Part shown: one piece after another, positions 25,977-35,324 of the stretch
How positions within the stretch are numbered: the stretch's first letter is position 1
How the letters are laid out: every line of letters begins with the position of its first letter
The notes under the pieces: model-generated
The model's database searches: none
Told to the model about the DNA's origin: nothing
What the model saw: the letters and a program-made list of their open reading frames with translations, nothing else
Assembly (NCBI GenBank): GCA_947625555.1
Contig: CANQOT010000010.1
Location: forward strand, 1-55,312
Length of the DNA stretch: 55,312 nt
Direction: 5' to 3'
Origin: an uncultured Clostridia bacterium
Lineage (GTDB): Bacteria; Bacillota; Clostridia; Christensenellales; Borkfalkiaceae
Made by a program: the position numbers and the translations under genes

Positions 25977-28900
25977 TCAAATGGATTGCATTGTAACAGT
26001 TGCGGTGTATTGACCCGATGCCGCGTTCGTCGTGTCGATGACGATGGTGTAGTTTTCCCATCCGGTCGAGAATGTAAATGTTACTTTCGTTTCGTTAACG
26101 GTTTTCGAAACTTCATAGCCGCTCCATTGATCAAGGATCGAAAATGGACTGTAACCAACGCCTTCAATATAATCTGAATATGAGGTGAGGCCTTTGAGTT
26201 CGAGCACATTGCCCTCCTCGTCCACGAGGATGGAGAGCTCGTAGTAATCTTCGTGCGCGACCTCGTCGTGATCCGAGTTGACCTTGACCACGGTCTGCGA
26301 TTTGACGGTGACTTCGATGTGCGGGGTCTCCTCCGCGACATACTTCACGGTATAGACCGTCGTCCCCGACGGTTTTTCAACCGTCACGGTGAAGGTGTTC
26401 GCCCCCGTGTCCTTTTTGATCTCGCCATAGACCTCCGAGTAGAAGCTGTATTGCGCATCGTACACTTCGAACTTGGTGAGCGCTTCCATCTCCGTCGCTT
26501 CTTCGGTGGCGGCGAGGAAGGTCGCGCGGTACTTATTCTTCTCGGTCGCTTCGATGATGAACTCATACTTCGTGCTCGCTACCTCATTCACGGTGACGGT
26601 AGGCGTTTCGAGCCCTCCCGCATAGGTGACGGTGTACGTGGTCGTAACGATCTTGCTCTCTTCGGTCACCTCCTTGGTATAGGTGAATGTGCCGTTCTCC
26701 CCGCTTACGCTGCTGCTCATAATGACGTCGTACTGTTCGCCGTTCTTCTTTTCGAGCTTTTTGAGGTAGTAGGGCGTGCCCGATTGGGTGAAGCTGCCGA
26801 AGGTAACGCGGTAGGCACCGTCCGTTGTGCTCACGACGCGTTCGGAGAGCGACTTGGTCGAAGTCTTATCCGTGCAGTTGACGGTGACCTGATAGACATC
26901 GTTGCCCTCTGCATAGTTGAAGTTGATGTCGCCGTCCGACCAGCTCGGATAGTCGGCTTGCTTCCCGTCGTAGGTCGCGGCGGTGACGGTGACAGAGACA
27001 TCGGGCCCGAACATGAAGGACGTGATCTCTACCTTGAAGTTGAAGACAAAATTAACTTCCGTCTCGGCATCCCCCTCTTTGACGGTGAGGGTATGCTCGG
27101 TATCCGTGCGGTAGCAAGTCGCCCCGTTGAGGTCGATCGTCGTTGCGGTAGGCGCGAAGGAGATCTCCGTCTTCATCCATGTGCCGTTCACATCGGAGTA
27201 GAGGTAAACGGTCTTTGTGTCGCCGCTCTCCTCGACGCTCCAAAGGTAGGCATCCGTCTGTTGCTCCCAGCTCCAACCGCTGTTTTGATAGACGTTGACG
27301 GAAGGCAAGCCGAGAGTTTCCGAAGAGGCGACGAATTCGTAGTAGGTATCCCCCGCGGCGGACAGGAAGCCCTTCCCTGCGAGCGCGGGATCGCTCTTGA
27401 TATCGGCGTAAGAGAACCAACCCTTGAACTTCTCGGGCCAACTCCCCGTCTGCGAAAGCTGCGTGAAATTGATGCGGATGGCGACGGGAGGCAAGCCGTC
27501 GGGGTTCATGGCTCCGAGCAAAGTGTCGTCGAATGCCGTATCGGCGATCGTGACAAGGGAAAGATCGGGCACCTTGGTGAGGTCGAGCTTCATCGTCCCG
27601 GAGCTCGGGTTGACGTTGTGCATGAACGCCTGCTCGCCGATGGCCTTGATGTCGCGCAGGGTGACGGTGCCGCCCTGGACGCCCATCTGGTTGCAGTAGT
27701 AGAAGGCGCGTGCGCCGATCGTTTGGAGCTTGGGCATGTTGACGTTCGTGAGGAAGTTGAAGGCGGTATCATACCTATCAGAATCAAACACATAATCATA
27801 CGTGCCGTCTGTGTAGAACGCCTCTTCGCCGATCTCGGTCACAAACTCGGAATTGAGTTCGTGTTCCCCGATATAGGTCTGGTAGAACGCGCGCGCCCCG
27901 ATCTTCTCGACCTTGTTGAGATCGAGCGAGACCTTGATATTCATGTAGGAGAACACGCCGTCCGCGATCTCTATGACGCCGTCGGGGATCTTGAGCCCGT
28001 TCGGAAGATAGGTGGAGCCTTGGTATGCGTAGAGCACGCCGCCGTCGACGACAAACTCGTCCTCGTTGAGGGTAAACGTTCCCTTATCCGTCACGTTGAA
28101 GTAGAGGATCTCGGTCTCCGTCGAGAAGGAGACGATATTCTCGGTGAAATACTCGTAGATCCCGTAGTACGATGCGCCGTAGCGATCGGTATAGACACCG
28201 CTGTAAATCTCCCCATCCGTGCCGTAGCTGCCGAGCGCTTTGAGCGAGAGCACCGACCAATCGGCATTCACATAGAGGTGTTCCTCGGCAGTGTCCACGA
28301 TGATGTTCCAGGTTTCGCCGTTCTGGCGGAGCGAGTACACGGCAAAGGTGATCGCCTTGCCCGTCGTGGGTGTGAACACGCCGAGGTTCGCATCTTTGTC
28401 GTACGTGTAGGTGCCCGTCACATCGGCGGAGCCTTGCTTTTTGAGGGTGCCGTTGCCGTGGCCGTCAAAGTAGAAGAGGGTGCCTTCGTTGATGGCGCCG
28501 TTCTCGAAGAGGGCGACGGTGCCCGAGACGTCGTCGCGCAGGGCGAGGTAATCCTCGCCGTCGTCCGTTTTGACGTCGAAGAGGAAGTGGCGCGTCTCGG
28601 TGAGCGCGTACATATCGGTCGAGCCCTTGGGTTTCAGATAGTACGCGTAAAAGAAGAGCTGCTTGCCGTCCTTGGAGTGGTCGCCCTCCTCCACGCCGTA
28701 CTCGCTCTGTTTGGGAGAAGTATCGATGAGGTTTTCCCTGCCGAATTCGCCATACCACACGGTGCCTTCGGCGTCGGTGTATTCCGAGAGATCGTAGCCG
28801 TTGCCGTAGATGCGGCCGCCGCCCTCCACCGCATAGTCGCCCATGGGCATCATGCGTTCGATAAAGACGCGCGCGGTCCCGAGGTCCTCCCCGTCCATAC

Positions 28901-31900
28901 CCTGTATCCTGACCGTTCCGGCAGCGATGTAAGTGACCTGTTCGTCGCCATAGTCGTCCTCATAGGTGAGCTCATATTCCGTAAGGATCTCGCCGCCGAT
29001 GTCGATTTCCAGATCGTTCGACTGATACGTACCGAGATTGCGGACTTCGTTCCCCGTCCTATCGATGTACGTCTGGTAGAAGACGCCCTTCCCCTGTTCG
29101 CCGCCGAAGAATACGACGTAGTCGCTGAAAGAGATCATGCCGGTTTCGCTCGACATGTAGGAATAGTTGCCCGCCTCGGGCGCGGTCACGACGGAGAAGG
29201 TATCTTTGACTTCGGAAGGATATTCACTGTAATCTTCATAGACTTCCTCGTGGTTGACAAGGAAGAACATCTCTTCTCCCGTCTCGGAAGTGACGGAGAA
29301 CAGGGAAATGGTCACATAGGTGTAAGTATCATCCGTGGAATCGACGATATCTCCATAGGCCGCGAGCAGTTCGCCCGTTCCCTTGAAGGGCTCGCCCTGT
29401 GCGGGGGTGTAGGTCGCATTGCCGTAGTAGTCGAAGCCGAGCGTGGAGCCGTCCTCCGCCGTTACCGCTTCTTCTACACCGGGCAATGAAGTATCCAGAT
29501 AGACGGCGGCAACTCTGCCCTCAAAGGGTTCGATCGTAAAGAAGAGGATCCCCTCTTCCCCGCCGTAGGCATAATAGAATTCTTCGAGGTCCTCGTCATC
29601 GGGGTAGTCGAGCGTAAGCGTATAGATATCCGCCTCGGGGGAGTAAATGACATCGCCGTAGAGGAGCACTTCCTCATAATAGTCGTCGCCGCCGTCGGAG
29701 ACGAAGAGCAGAATGCCCGCGCGCTTTTCGTGCTCTTCATCGGTGGGAAGCCCCTCGATGAAGTAGATGCGGTCGAAGTATTCGCTCTGCCCGGGATAGC
29801 GTTTCATGACGAGTTCGAGGAGTTCGTTCTCGCCTACAACGGTATCGAAGAGATAGTCGTCGTCGCTCGCACGGAGGCATACCTTGGTATCGCCGAAGAT
29901 ATATTCGCGGAGCGAATAGCCGTTGCCGTCCTCATCGGTATAGGCGGAATCGTAGATATCGTTGATCTCGTATTCGCCATAGACGTACTTCTTTTCGCCA
30001 AAGGTGAGATCGCCCCATTTGTCCACTGTGAACTTCTTATCGCCCACCTGAACGTCCACTTCTCCCGAGAGTGCGAGAATGAAGGACGTCTCGATCTTGC
30101 CGTCCGCCGTGTAGCGGAGATCGAAGAGTGCATCGCCTTCTTCGAGAAGTCCTGCCGCGAGGAACACACTTTCGTACCCATAGACGCCCTCTTCCCCTTC
30201 TTTCTCCGTCACGATGCCGTAGTCGATCCCCGTGCTGAACTGGGTCACGCCGTCGAACACGTCGGTGAAATAGGTGTAGACCGCCACGTTCGTATCATTA
30301 TAGAAATAGAAGTATCCGCCGTCGTAGAGGGTGATGCCGCCCATGCCGCCCGCAAAGTATTCGAACGACTTATAGAGGGAGTTGGTGACCTCCATGATCT
30401 TGGGCTGTGCGGTGGATTCCTCGTAATAAAGCTGCCCTCCATAATTATACAGTTGGATATAGAGGGGATTTCCCGATGTGGGGTTCAGAGCGATGTGTTG
30501 GAACGTCGAACCGTGGGCCTCGAGCGTTTCGACGGTATAGGGCATCTTCACGTTCTTGTAGGTCGCATTGCCGAAGCCGTCGAGGGTGAGCGAGGTCTTT
30601 CCTTCTTCAATCGCTTCCTTATAATTGCCAAGCGCGCCGCGGTAGCCGTCCTCGAGGCGGAGAACGCCTTTGAAGGTCCTGCCGTTTGCGGTAAATTCCT
30701 TCTCCTCGATACGGAAGAGCACATATTCGGTGCTCGAACGCAGGAGCGCAAAGTTCTCGTCGTCCGGCTCGAGGGTGCCGAAGATGTCATCATTATGGTC
30801 AACGACTTCGCTCTCACGCCCGTAATAGGTCGTGATCTGACGCTCATACTTGCCGCCTTCGAGGACATAGAGCCCTACGGAAGCAAAGCCGATCGCATCG
30901 TACATGCCGTCGAGTTGGAAGGCCTGCGTATCGTCGTAACCCTTTTCGTCGTCCGTCCAGAACGCATAGAAGCCGCGCTCCTCGCCGACGCCCGTCACGG
31001 TGCGCACGAAGGAATAGGTCGTGACATCGCCGCTCCTTTCGATGGCGAGCGCGAAGAAGAAGGTCGTATTCCCGCCTTCGAAGAGATAGTCGCCCGTTTC
31101 GAGGTCGGCCGTATAGGTGCCCTGCGTCACGACGGGCTCCTTCCCTTGGGGCGTCACGGTGTAGGTCGCCGCGTCCTTTTCGCCGAACACGAGGGTCTCG
31201 TCCGCATCGCCGTTGAATTGGAAGGTCTTATCCGCAAGGTCGCGGAAGTAATAGTAGTTATCTTCTATGAGTTTGCCGCCGAGGACGGTCGTGCTCCCCT
31301 CTGTAAATTCAAAGAGGCCGGTCGCCCCGTCGTAGGAGCCCTTCTTTTCCTCGAGCCCCGCACGGCGCAGCCAAATTTCGTCCTCCTTATCGGAGAGGAA
31401 GAGATAGTCGTCGCCGCCGAAGACATCGGTCTTGCCCTCTTCCCAGACGCCATAGAGCGTGACGTCCCCTTCCACCTTGAAGGAATCGCCCTCATGGTAG
31501 ACGACGGCGCCGCCCTTCTCGGTCGCCCAACCCGTGAGACGGTAGTTGTCGGGCGCGGTGAAGGCGCATGCGGGAACGGTGAACGCCTTGCCGAAGGTCG
31601 CGGCCTTTGCGGGCATCTGCCCCTCGATCTCCACGCCGTCGGGCGCGTCGGCGACAAAGGAGACATACACTTCGCCCGGCTTTTGATAGAGGTCAAAGGT
31701 CTCGTTCGCCGCAAGGGACTGCGTCGAGGTCTTATTGGTCTTTGTCTCGTCGGGCTCGTAGCCCTCGGGCATTTCGTAGACGTCGAAGATATCGAAAGGC
31801 TCGTGCCAAAACGCGGTGCCCTTCTTCTGTTCCGCCGCCCCGTAGGCCGCCGAATCATCGTCCCACGTGTACACGTTGACGGTGTAACCCGTGTTGTATT

Positions 31901-32210
31901 TTGCCGTAAGTGTGAGGTCTTCCTCGGGCATGGTAGCGCCCTCAACGGTCTGGGTGCCGTTATACCACCACGCGAAGGTGATGCCCTCCACCGTGACGGT
32001 GGGCGCTTTGTCCTTCAAGAATTCGGAAAGATCTGTCCCCACTTTCACGGAATACTCCGTCTTGGAGAGCGTGCCGCCCTCCCCTGCGGAGAGCGTCAGT
32101 TTCGCCTTTTTGCCACCGCCGCCGCACGCCGCAAAGACGGCGAGCGAGGCCGTCGAGACGAACAGCGCGGAAAGGACCGCATAGAGCGAACGCCTTGTCT
32201 TTGTTTTCAT
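25977..32210 (-). CDS. giant InlB/LRR lipoprotein 2
   Basis: 2,077 residues; the ATG at 32210 follows AAAGGAG. Signal peptide with lipobox AVFAAC, Cys29. The N-terminus ([27 protein letters not shown]) is clearly paralogous to lipoprotein 1. InlB-like segments occupy about 30-270. Beta-rich units with SLTLDGFGNATYK-type repeats extend to about 1,310; NADWSVLSL marks the junction. The BspA-like leucine-rich block is at about 1,400-1,560 (IPDGVIEIADGVF, VEKIGARAFY, VTEIGEEAFY). The C-terminal 500 residues are beta-rich and match lipoprotein 3 (YYELSILVDEEGNVLELKGL). It is anchored outside the membrane, with a presumed binding role. It has its own promoter and terminator. Confidence 0.9.
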   Translation of the reverse strand: MKTKTRRSLYAVLSALFVSTASLAVFAACGGGGKKAKLTLSAGEGGTLSKTEYSVKVGTDLSEFLKDKAPTVTVEGITFAWWYNGTQTVEGATMPEEDLTLTAKYNTGYTVNVYTWDDDSAAYGAAEQKKGTAFWHEPFDIFDVYEMPEGYEPDETKTNKTSTQSLAANETFDLYQKPGEVYVSFVADAPDGVEIEGQMPAKAATFGKAFTVPACAFTAPDNYRLTGWATEKGGAVVYHEGDSFKVEGDVTLYGVWEEGKTDVFGGDDYLFLSDKEDEIWLRRAGLEEKKGSYDGATGLFEFTEGSTTVLGGKLIEDNYYYFRDLADKTFQFNGDADETLVFGEKDAATYTVTPQGKEPVVTQGTYTADLETGDYLFEGGNTTFFFALAIERSGDVTTYSFVRTVTGVGEERGFYAFWTDDEKGYDDTQAFQLDGMYDAIGFASVGLYVLEGGKYERQITTYYGRESEVVDHNDDIFGTLEPDDENFALLRSSTEYVLFRIEEKEFTANGRTFKGVLRLEDGYRGALGNYKEAIEEGKTSLTLDGFGNATYKNVKMPYTVETLEAHGSTFQHIALNPTSGNPLYIQLYNYGGQLYYEESTAQPKIMEVTNSLYKSFEYFAGGMGGITLYDGGYFYFYNDTNVAVYTYFTDVFDGVTQFSTGIDYGIVTEKEGEEGVYGYESVFLAAGLLEEGDALFDLRYTADGKIETSFILALSGEVDVQVGDKKFTVDKWGDLTFGEKKYVYGEYEINDIYDSAYTDEDGNGYSLREYIFGDTKVCLRASDDDYLFDTVVGENELLELVMKRYPGQSEYFDRIYFIEGLPTDEEHEKRAGILLFVSDGGDDYYEEVLLYGDVIYSPEADIYTLTLDYPDDEDLEEFYYAYGGEEGILFFTIEPFEGRVAAVYLDTSLPGVEEAVTAEDGSTLGFDYYGNATYTPAQGEPFKGTGELLAAYGDIVDSTDDTYTYVTISLFSVTSETGEEMFFLVNHEEVYEDYSEYPSEVKDTFSVVTAPEAGNYSYMSSETGMISFSDYVVFFGGEQGKGVFYQTYIDRTGNEVRNLGTYQSNDLEIDIGGEILTEYELTYEDDYGDEQVTYIAAGTVRIQGMDGEDLGTARVFIERMMPMGDYAVEGGGRIYGNGYDLSEYTDAEGTVWYGEFGRENLIDTSPKQSEYGVEEGDHSKDGKQLFFYAYYLKPKGSTDMYALTETRHFLFDVKTDDGEDYLALRDDVSGTVALFENGAINEGTLFYFDGHGNGTLKKQGSADVTGTYTYDKDANLGVFTPTTGKAITFAVYSLRQNGETWNIIVDTAEEHLYVNADWSVLSLKALGSYGTDGEIYSGVYTDRYGASYYGIYEYFTENIVSFSTETEILYFNVTDKGTFTLNEDEFVVDGGVLYAYQGSTYLPNGLKIPDGVIEIADGVFSYMNIKVSLDLNKVEKIGARAFYQTYIGEHELNSEFVTEIGEEAFYTDGTYDYVFDSDRYDTAFNFLTNVNMPKLQTIGARAFYYCNQMGVQGGTVTLRDIKAIGEQAFMHNVNPSSGTMKLDLTKVPDLSLVTIADTAFDDTLLGAMNPDGLPPVAIRINFTQLSQTGSWPEKFKGWFSYADIKSDPALAGKGFLSAAGDTYYEFVASSETLGLPSVNVYQNSGWSWEQQTDAYLWSVEESGDTKTVYLYSDVNGTWMKTEISFAPTATTIDLNGATCYRTDTEHTLTVKEGDAETEVNFVFNFKVEITSFMFGPDVSVTVTAATYDGKQADYPSWSDGDINFNYAEGNDVYQVTVNCTDKTSTKSLSERVVSTTDGAYRVTFGSFTQSGTPYYLKKLEKKNGEQYDVIMSSSVSGENGTFTYTKEVTEESKIVTTTYTVTYAGGLETPTVTVNEVASTKYEFIIEATEKNKYRATFLAATEEATEMEALTKFEVYDAQYSFYSEVYGEIKKDTGANTFTVTVEKPSGTTVYTVKYVAEETPHIEVTVKSQTVVKVNSDHDEVAHEDYYELSILVDEEGNVLELKGLTSYSDYIEGVGYSPFSILDQWSGYEVSKTVNETKVTFTFSTGWENYTIVIDTTNAASGQYTATVTMQSI

Positions 32211-32277
32211 GAAACGCTCCTTTGCAAATATGCGCATAAAAATTAAACTATACGAATATTGCGAAAAATGTGGTACA

Positions 32278-32307
32278 AATATACCATATTTTTTCCTTTT
32301 AAGTCAA
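32278..32307 (-). promoter_or_regulatory. promoter of giant lipoprotein 2
   Basis: On the minus strand, TTGACT (32307-32302), 18 bp, TATATT (32283-32278). A TGGTA-6 nt-TACCA inverted pair overlaps the -10 box and could be an operator. Confidence 0.7.
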
Positions 32308-32420
32308 GTAAATTGTATGTGCTTGCACAAAACATTTCATGGAAATTTGTAAATTTGTTTCGTTTTGAACAGTTTCATCATTTTCCCTCCCCCTGCCCCC
32401 GATCGCAACCTGTGCATGAA

Positions 32421-32444
32421 AAAACCCCGCACTGCGGGGTTTTT
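32421..32444 (-). terminator. terminator of ktrA
   Basis: Stem CCCCGC / GCGGGG (32425-32430, 32434-32439) with a 3-nt loop, flanked by A and T runs on both sides, 24 bp after the ktrA stop. Confidence 0.9.
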
Positions 32445-32467
32445 GTGCTTTTTTGGGGAAGCCTTCT

Positions 32468-33124
32468 TTACTTTTGCTTGTTCGTGAAGGAGAGGATGAG
32501 CTCGGTATTGCCGAACACGACGAACTGATCCCCCTCCTCGAACACATACTCGCCGTCGAGGGAATTGATGACCTCGCCCGTGGGCTTTTTGACGGTGAGA
32601 ATATTCATGCCGAGCTTCTTGCGCGGGTTGATATCGATGAGCTTCTTTTTGATCCACTTCTTCGGGCAGGCGAGCTCGAAGATGGAATATTCCCTGTCGA
32701 GATCGATGTAGTTGATGACGTTGGAGGAGTTGAGGCGCACGGCCAGCTTTTCCGCGATATCCTTATCGGGATAGATGACCTCGTCCGCACCCACGCGGAG
32801 GAGGAATTTGCTCTGGATCTCGGTCGAGGCCTTGGAGATGATGCGCTTTGCGCCGAGGTCTTTGAGGTTGGCCGTGACCTCCAAAGAGGCCTGGAAATCA
32901 TCGCTGATGGCGACGATGCACGCATCGTATGAGGGAATGTCCATCGGCTTCAAGTTCTCGATGTTCATGCAGTTGGCGATGAGCGCGTTGGTATATTTGG
33001 GGGCGAGAGTATCGATGATATCCTCGCTCTTATCGACGATGGTGACCTCGTCGTCCATGGCGAGCATCTTTTCGCCGAGCGTCCGGCCGAATTTTCCCAT
33101 ACCGATGAGAAGAAATGATTTCAT
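32468..33124 (-). CDS. ktrA: KtrA/TrkA-type potassium channel regulator
   Basis: 218 residues, typical KtrA length. The N-terminal RCK domain has the nucleotide-binding motif GMGKFGRTLG and the acidic end of strand 2 (TIVDKSEDI), followed by CIVAISDDFQ. The C-terminal RCK_C domain (about 140-218: KKLIDINPRKKLGMNILTV, GDQFVVFGN) is where c-di-AMP binds in characterised relatives. It is a cytoplasmic ring that gates the KtrB channel. The ATG follows AAAGGAG. ktrB lies upstream on the same strand, but 686 bp of repeats and palindromes separate them. A terminator follows. Confidence 0.93.
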   Translation of the reverse strand: MKSFLLIGMGKFGRTLGEKMLAMDDEVTIVDKSEDIIDTLAPKYTNALIANCMNIENLKPMDIPSYDACIVAISDDFQASLEVTANLKDLGAKRIISKASTEIQSKFLLRVGADEVIYPDKDIAEKLAVRLNSSNVINYIDLDREYSIFELACPKKWIKKKLIDINPRKKLGMNILTVKKPTGEVINSLDGEYVFEEGDQFVVFGNTELILSFTNKQK

Positions 33125-33146
33125 AGTAACTCCTTTGGTTGTTCAC

Positions 33147-33172
33147 AAAATTTGTTGCAGGCAACAAATTTT
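33147..33172. repeat. palindrome in the ktrA leader
   Basis: A perfect 12-bp inverted repeat, AAAATTTGTTGC and GCAACAAATTTT, with a 2-bp centre, ending 23 bp before the ktrA start codon. It could form a strong hairpin next to the ribosome site. Confidence 0.85.
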
Positions 33173-33236
33173 CGTGAGGAAATATACTTCCCTGCCTTAA
33201 TTTGTTTGTCCTCTTCTTCGTTCCATCCGACAACAA

Positions 33237-33285
33237 GCACATAAATGTGCAACTTGGGACGCCTACGGCGGAAATCAATTCCGCC
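33237..33285. repeat. two further short palindromes
   Basis: GCACAT-AA-ATGTGC (33237-33250) and GGCGGAA-5 nt-TTCCGCC (33267-33285). Both are perfect. No coding sequence is supported here. Confidence 0.75.
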
Positions 33286-33311
33286 TATGGCAAGTGATAA
33301 GAGAGCATTGG

Positions 33312-33812
33312 GGCTTTGAGATGATGAAAACTAACCCCTCGTAAATTTCTTTGCCCGTATTTTGCCCCACAGGGTGCTTCTATACGGAAGAAATTTACGA
33401 ATCCGTTCCCATTTCCTTGCGCGAGCAGAACCACGCTTCTGCGCTGCGCGTCCCCATTTGCCAAGCCACTGCACGCTTGATGTCTTTGAGAACATGTTTG
33501 TCCAGCGGCCGACAAGGCTTTGAGATGATGAAAACTAACTCCTCGTAAATTTCTTTGCCCGCAATTTGCCCCGCAGGGAGCTTCTACATGGAAGAAATTT
33601 GCGAAACCGTTCCCAATTCCTTGCGCGAGCAGAACCACGCTTCTGCGCTGCGCGCCCCCATTTGCCAAGCCACCGCACGCTTGATGTCTTTGAGAACATT
33701 TTTGTCCAGCGGCCGACGAGGCTTTGACATGATGGAACTAACCCCTCGTAAATTTCTTTGCCCGCATTTTGCCCCGCAGGGTGCTTCTATACGGAAGAAA
33801 TTTACGAAATTT
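33312..33812. repeat. 204-bp tandem repeat, about 2.45 copies
   Basis: Units start at 33312, 33516 and 33720 (each GGCTTTGA-ATGATG), giving an exact 204-bp period. The third, partial unit ends at the ktrB stop codon. Each unit contains the inverted pair CGTAAATTTCTT / AAGAAATTTACG (perfect in copies 1 and 3, G-T pairs in copy 2) and GCAGAA / TTCTGC. Because 204 is a multiple of 3, open frames run through several units, but these have no ribosome sites or family match. Confidence 0.93.
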
Positions 33813-35154
33813 ATCCGATAAAAAAGCTATCTGCGGGATAGCGGACTTGCGGCGTCTCGCGCTTCCTGCTCAAAGCATAGGCAAGCGTGAACACGCCCGC
33901 CCTGCCCATGTACATGAGGAGCATCAAAACGACCTTCGTCCCCGTCGAGATCGTCGCCGTAAAGCCCATCGAGAGCCCCACCGTGCCCAGCGCGGAAGCC
34001 GATTCGAAGAGCGCGCGGCGGAAGGTATCCCCCGTCTCGGGCTCGATGGCGCAGATGACGACGGTCGCCGTGAGAATGAGGAAGAGGTAGGCCGCAAAGA
34101 TGGCGAGCGCGCGGCCCAAAAGCTGCATGTCGATCCTGCGCTTGCCCATATTGATATCCCGCTTACCGCGGAAGGCGGAGATCATACCCATGACGATGAC
34201 GGTGATGGTGCCCACCTTGATGCCGCCCGCCGTCGAACCCGAACTGCCCCCGATGAACATCAATATGATGGTGAGGAGCGAGCCGCTGCTCGAAAGCGTC
34301 GCGGGGTCGGTCGTGAAGAAGCCCGCCGTGCGCGCCGTCGTCGCGTTGAAGAAGGAGCAAAGGAGCTTCTGCCCGAAATTATACCCCGCATACGAGGGAT
34401 TGTTGCGTTCGAAGAGAAGATATAGCCAAGTCGAAACGAAGAGGAGCGCGCTGTTGACGATGATGATGACTTTGGTGTAGAATTGATATTTTTTGAAGTT
34501 GAATTTGCATTCGAGGACGTCGCCCCAGATGCAAAACCCGATGCCCCCCACGATGATGAGGGCGCAGAGGGTGAGCGAGACGAGCGGATCGGTCGCATAG
34601 CGCGCAAAGGAGACTTCGCCCAAGATGTCGAACCCCGCGTTGCAGAAGGCGGAGACGGCATGGAAGAGGGCGTACCATATCCCGTTCGCGACGCCGTAGT
34701 CCGGGATCAGGCGGATGCAGAGGATCCCCGCGCCGATAAATTCGAATATGAGCGTGCCGAGAATGATGCGCCGCACGAGCCGCTTGACGCCCGAAAGATT
34801 GTCTCCCCCCACCGTTTGCAGGACGGCGCGGCGTTCGTACTGCCCCAAATTCCGCTTGATGGCGAGCAGAAGAATGGAGATGAACGTCATGAAGCCGAGC
34901 CCGCCGAGCTGGATGAGAAGGAGGATGACGATCTTGCCGTAGAGGGTCCAATGCGTCGCCGTCGTCACCGTCACGAGCCCCGTGACGCAGGCCGCGGAAA
35001 AGGACGTAAAGAGCGCATCGACATAATATGTGCTCCCCGTCGTCGAAGCGAAGGGCAAAACAAGAAGGATGCTTCCCGCGATCACGACGGCCAAATAGCC
35101 GATGGCGAGATACATCCAGACATTCAACTTGTTTTTGATCTTCGTGCGTTTCAT
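33811..35154 (-). CDS. ktrB: KtrB/TrkH-type potassium uptake channel subunit
   Basis: 447 residues with about ten transmembrane segments. It forms the potassium-conducting dimer in the membrane. The four pore loops are visible: CVTGLVTVTTATHW, HAVSAFCNAGF, NATTARTAGFF and SASALGTVGLSMG, with the conserved glycines. The small gate loop region GGSSGSTAGGIKV is present. The ATG at 35154 lies only 12 nt after the -10 box and has no Shine-Dalgarno site, so the mRNA may be leaderless. Its partner regulator is encoded downstream at 32468. It imports potassium for osmotic and pH balance. Confidence 0.95.
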   Translation of the reverse strand: MKRTKIKNKLNVWMYLAIGYLAVVIAGSILLVLPFASTTGSTYYVDALFTSFSAACVTGLVTVTTATHWTLYGKIVILLLIQLGGLGFMTFISILLLAIKRNLGQYERRAVLQTVGGDNLSGVKRLVRRIILGTLIFEFIGAGILCIRLIPDYGVANGIWYALFHAVSAFCNAGFDILGEVSFARYATDPLVSLTLCALIIVGGIGFCIWGDVLECKFNFKKYQFYTKVIIIVNSALLFVSTWLYLLFERNNPSYAGYNFGQKLLCSFFNATTARTAGFFTTDPATLSSSGSLLTIILMFIGGSSGSTAGGIKVGTITVIVMGMISAFRGKRDINMGKRRIDMQLLGRALAIFAAYLFLILTATVVICAIEPETGDTFRRALFESASALGTVGLSMGFTATISTGTKVVLMLLMYMGRAGVFTLAYALSRKRETPQVRYPADSFFIG

Positions 35155-35166
35155 AAGTATGCGCGA

Positions 35167-35195
35167 ATTATAGCATGCCTCGCGGTTTTTGTCAA
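35167..35195 (-). promoter_or_regulatory. promoter of ktrB
   Basis: On the minus strand, TTGACA (35195-35190), 17 bp, TATAAT (35172-35167): a full consensus. The start codon comes 12 nt later, so the transcript leader would be about 5 nt. Confidence 0.9.
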
Positions 35196-35324
35196 ATGAT
35201 TTTGCATGCGGAGAAAAAGCGCGTTTGACCCGTCCGATGCGATAACCGAAAATCGCGGAGAGGCAGGAAAAACGTAGCGCGGCACTGGATATCGACGCCT
35301 ATCCGCGATCCGCTCATTTCAGCT

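Noticed and set aside
32259-32657. Short open frames between lipoprotein 2 and ktrA
   Set aside because: They cover a promoter and a terminator and run into ktrA out of frame; no ribosome site is seen.
33125-33311. c-di-AMP (ydaO-type) riboswitch before ktrA
   Set aside because: The region has palindromes, but I could not recognise the conserved ydaO core, so it is not called.
33312-33812. CRISPR array
   Set aside because: Only about 2.45 units of 204 bp, with no short repeat-spacer pattern and no cas genes nearby; the Cas4-like protein at 8001 is of the DUF2779 type.
33285-33821. Open frames on both strands within the 204-bp repeats
   Set aside because: The period is a multiple of 3, so any open frame continues by chance; there are no ribosome sites, no domains and no promoter.
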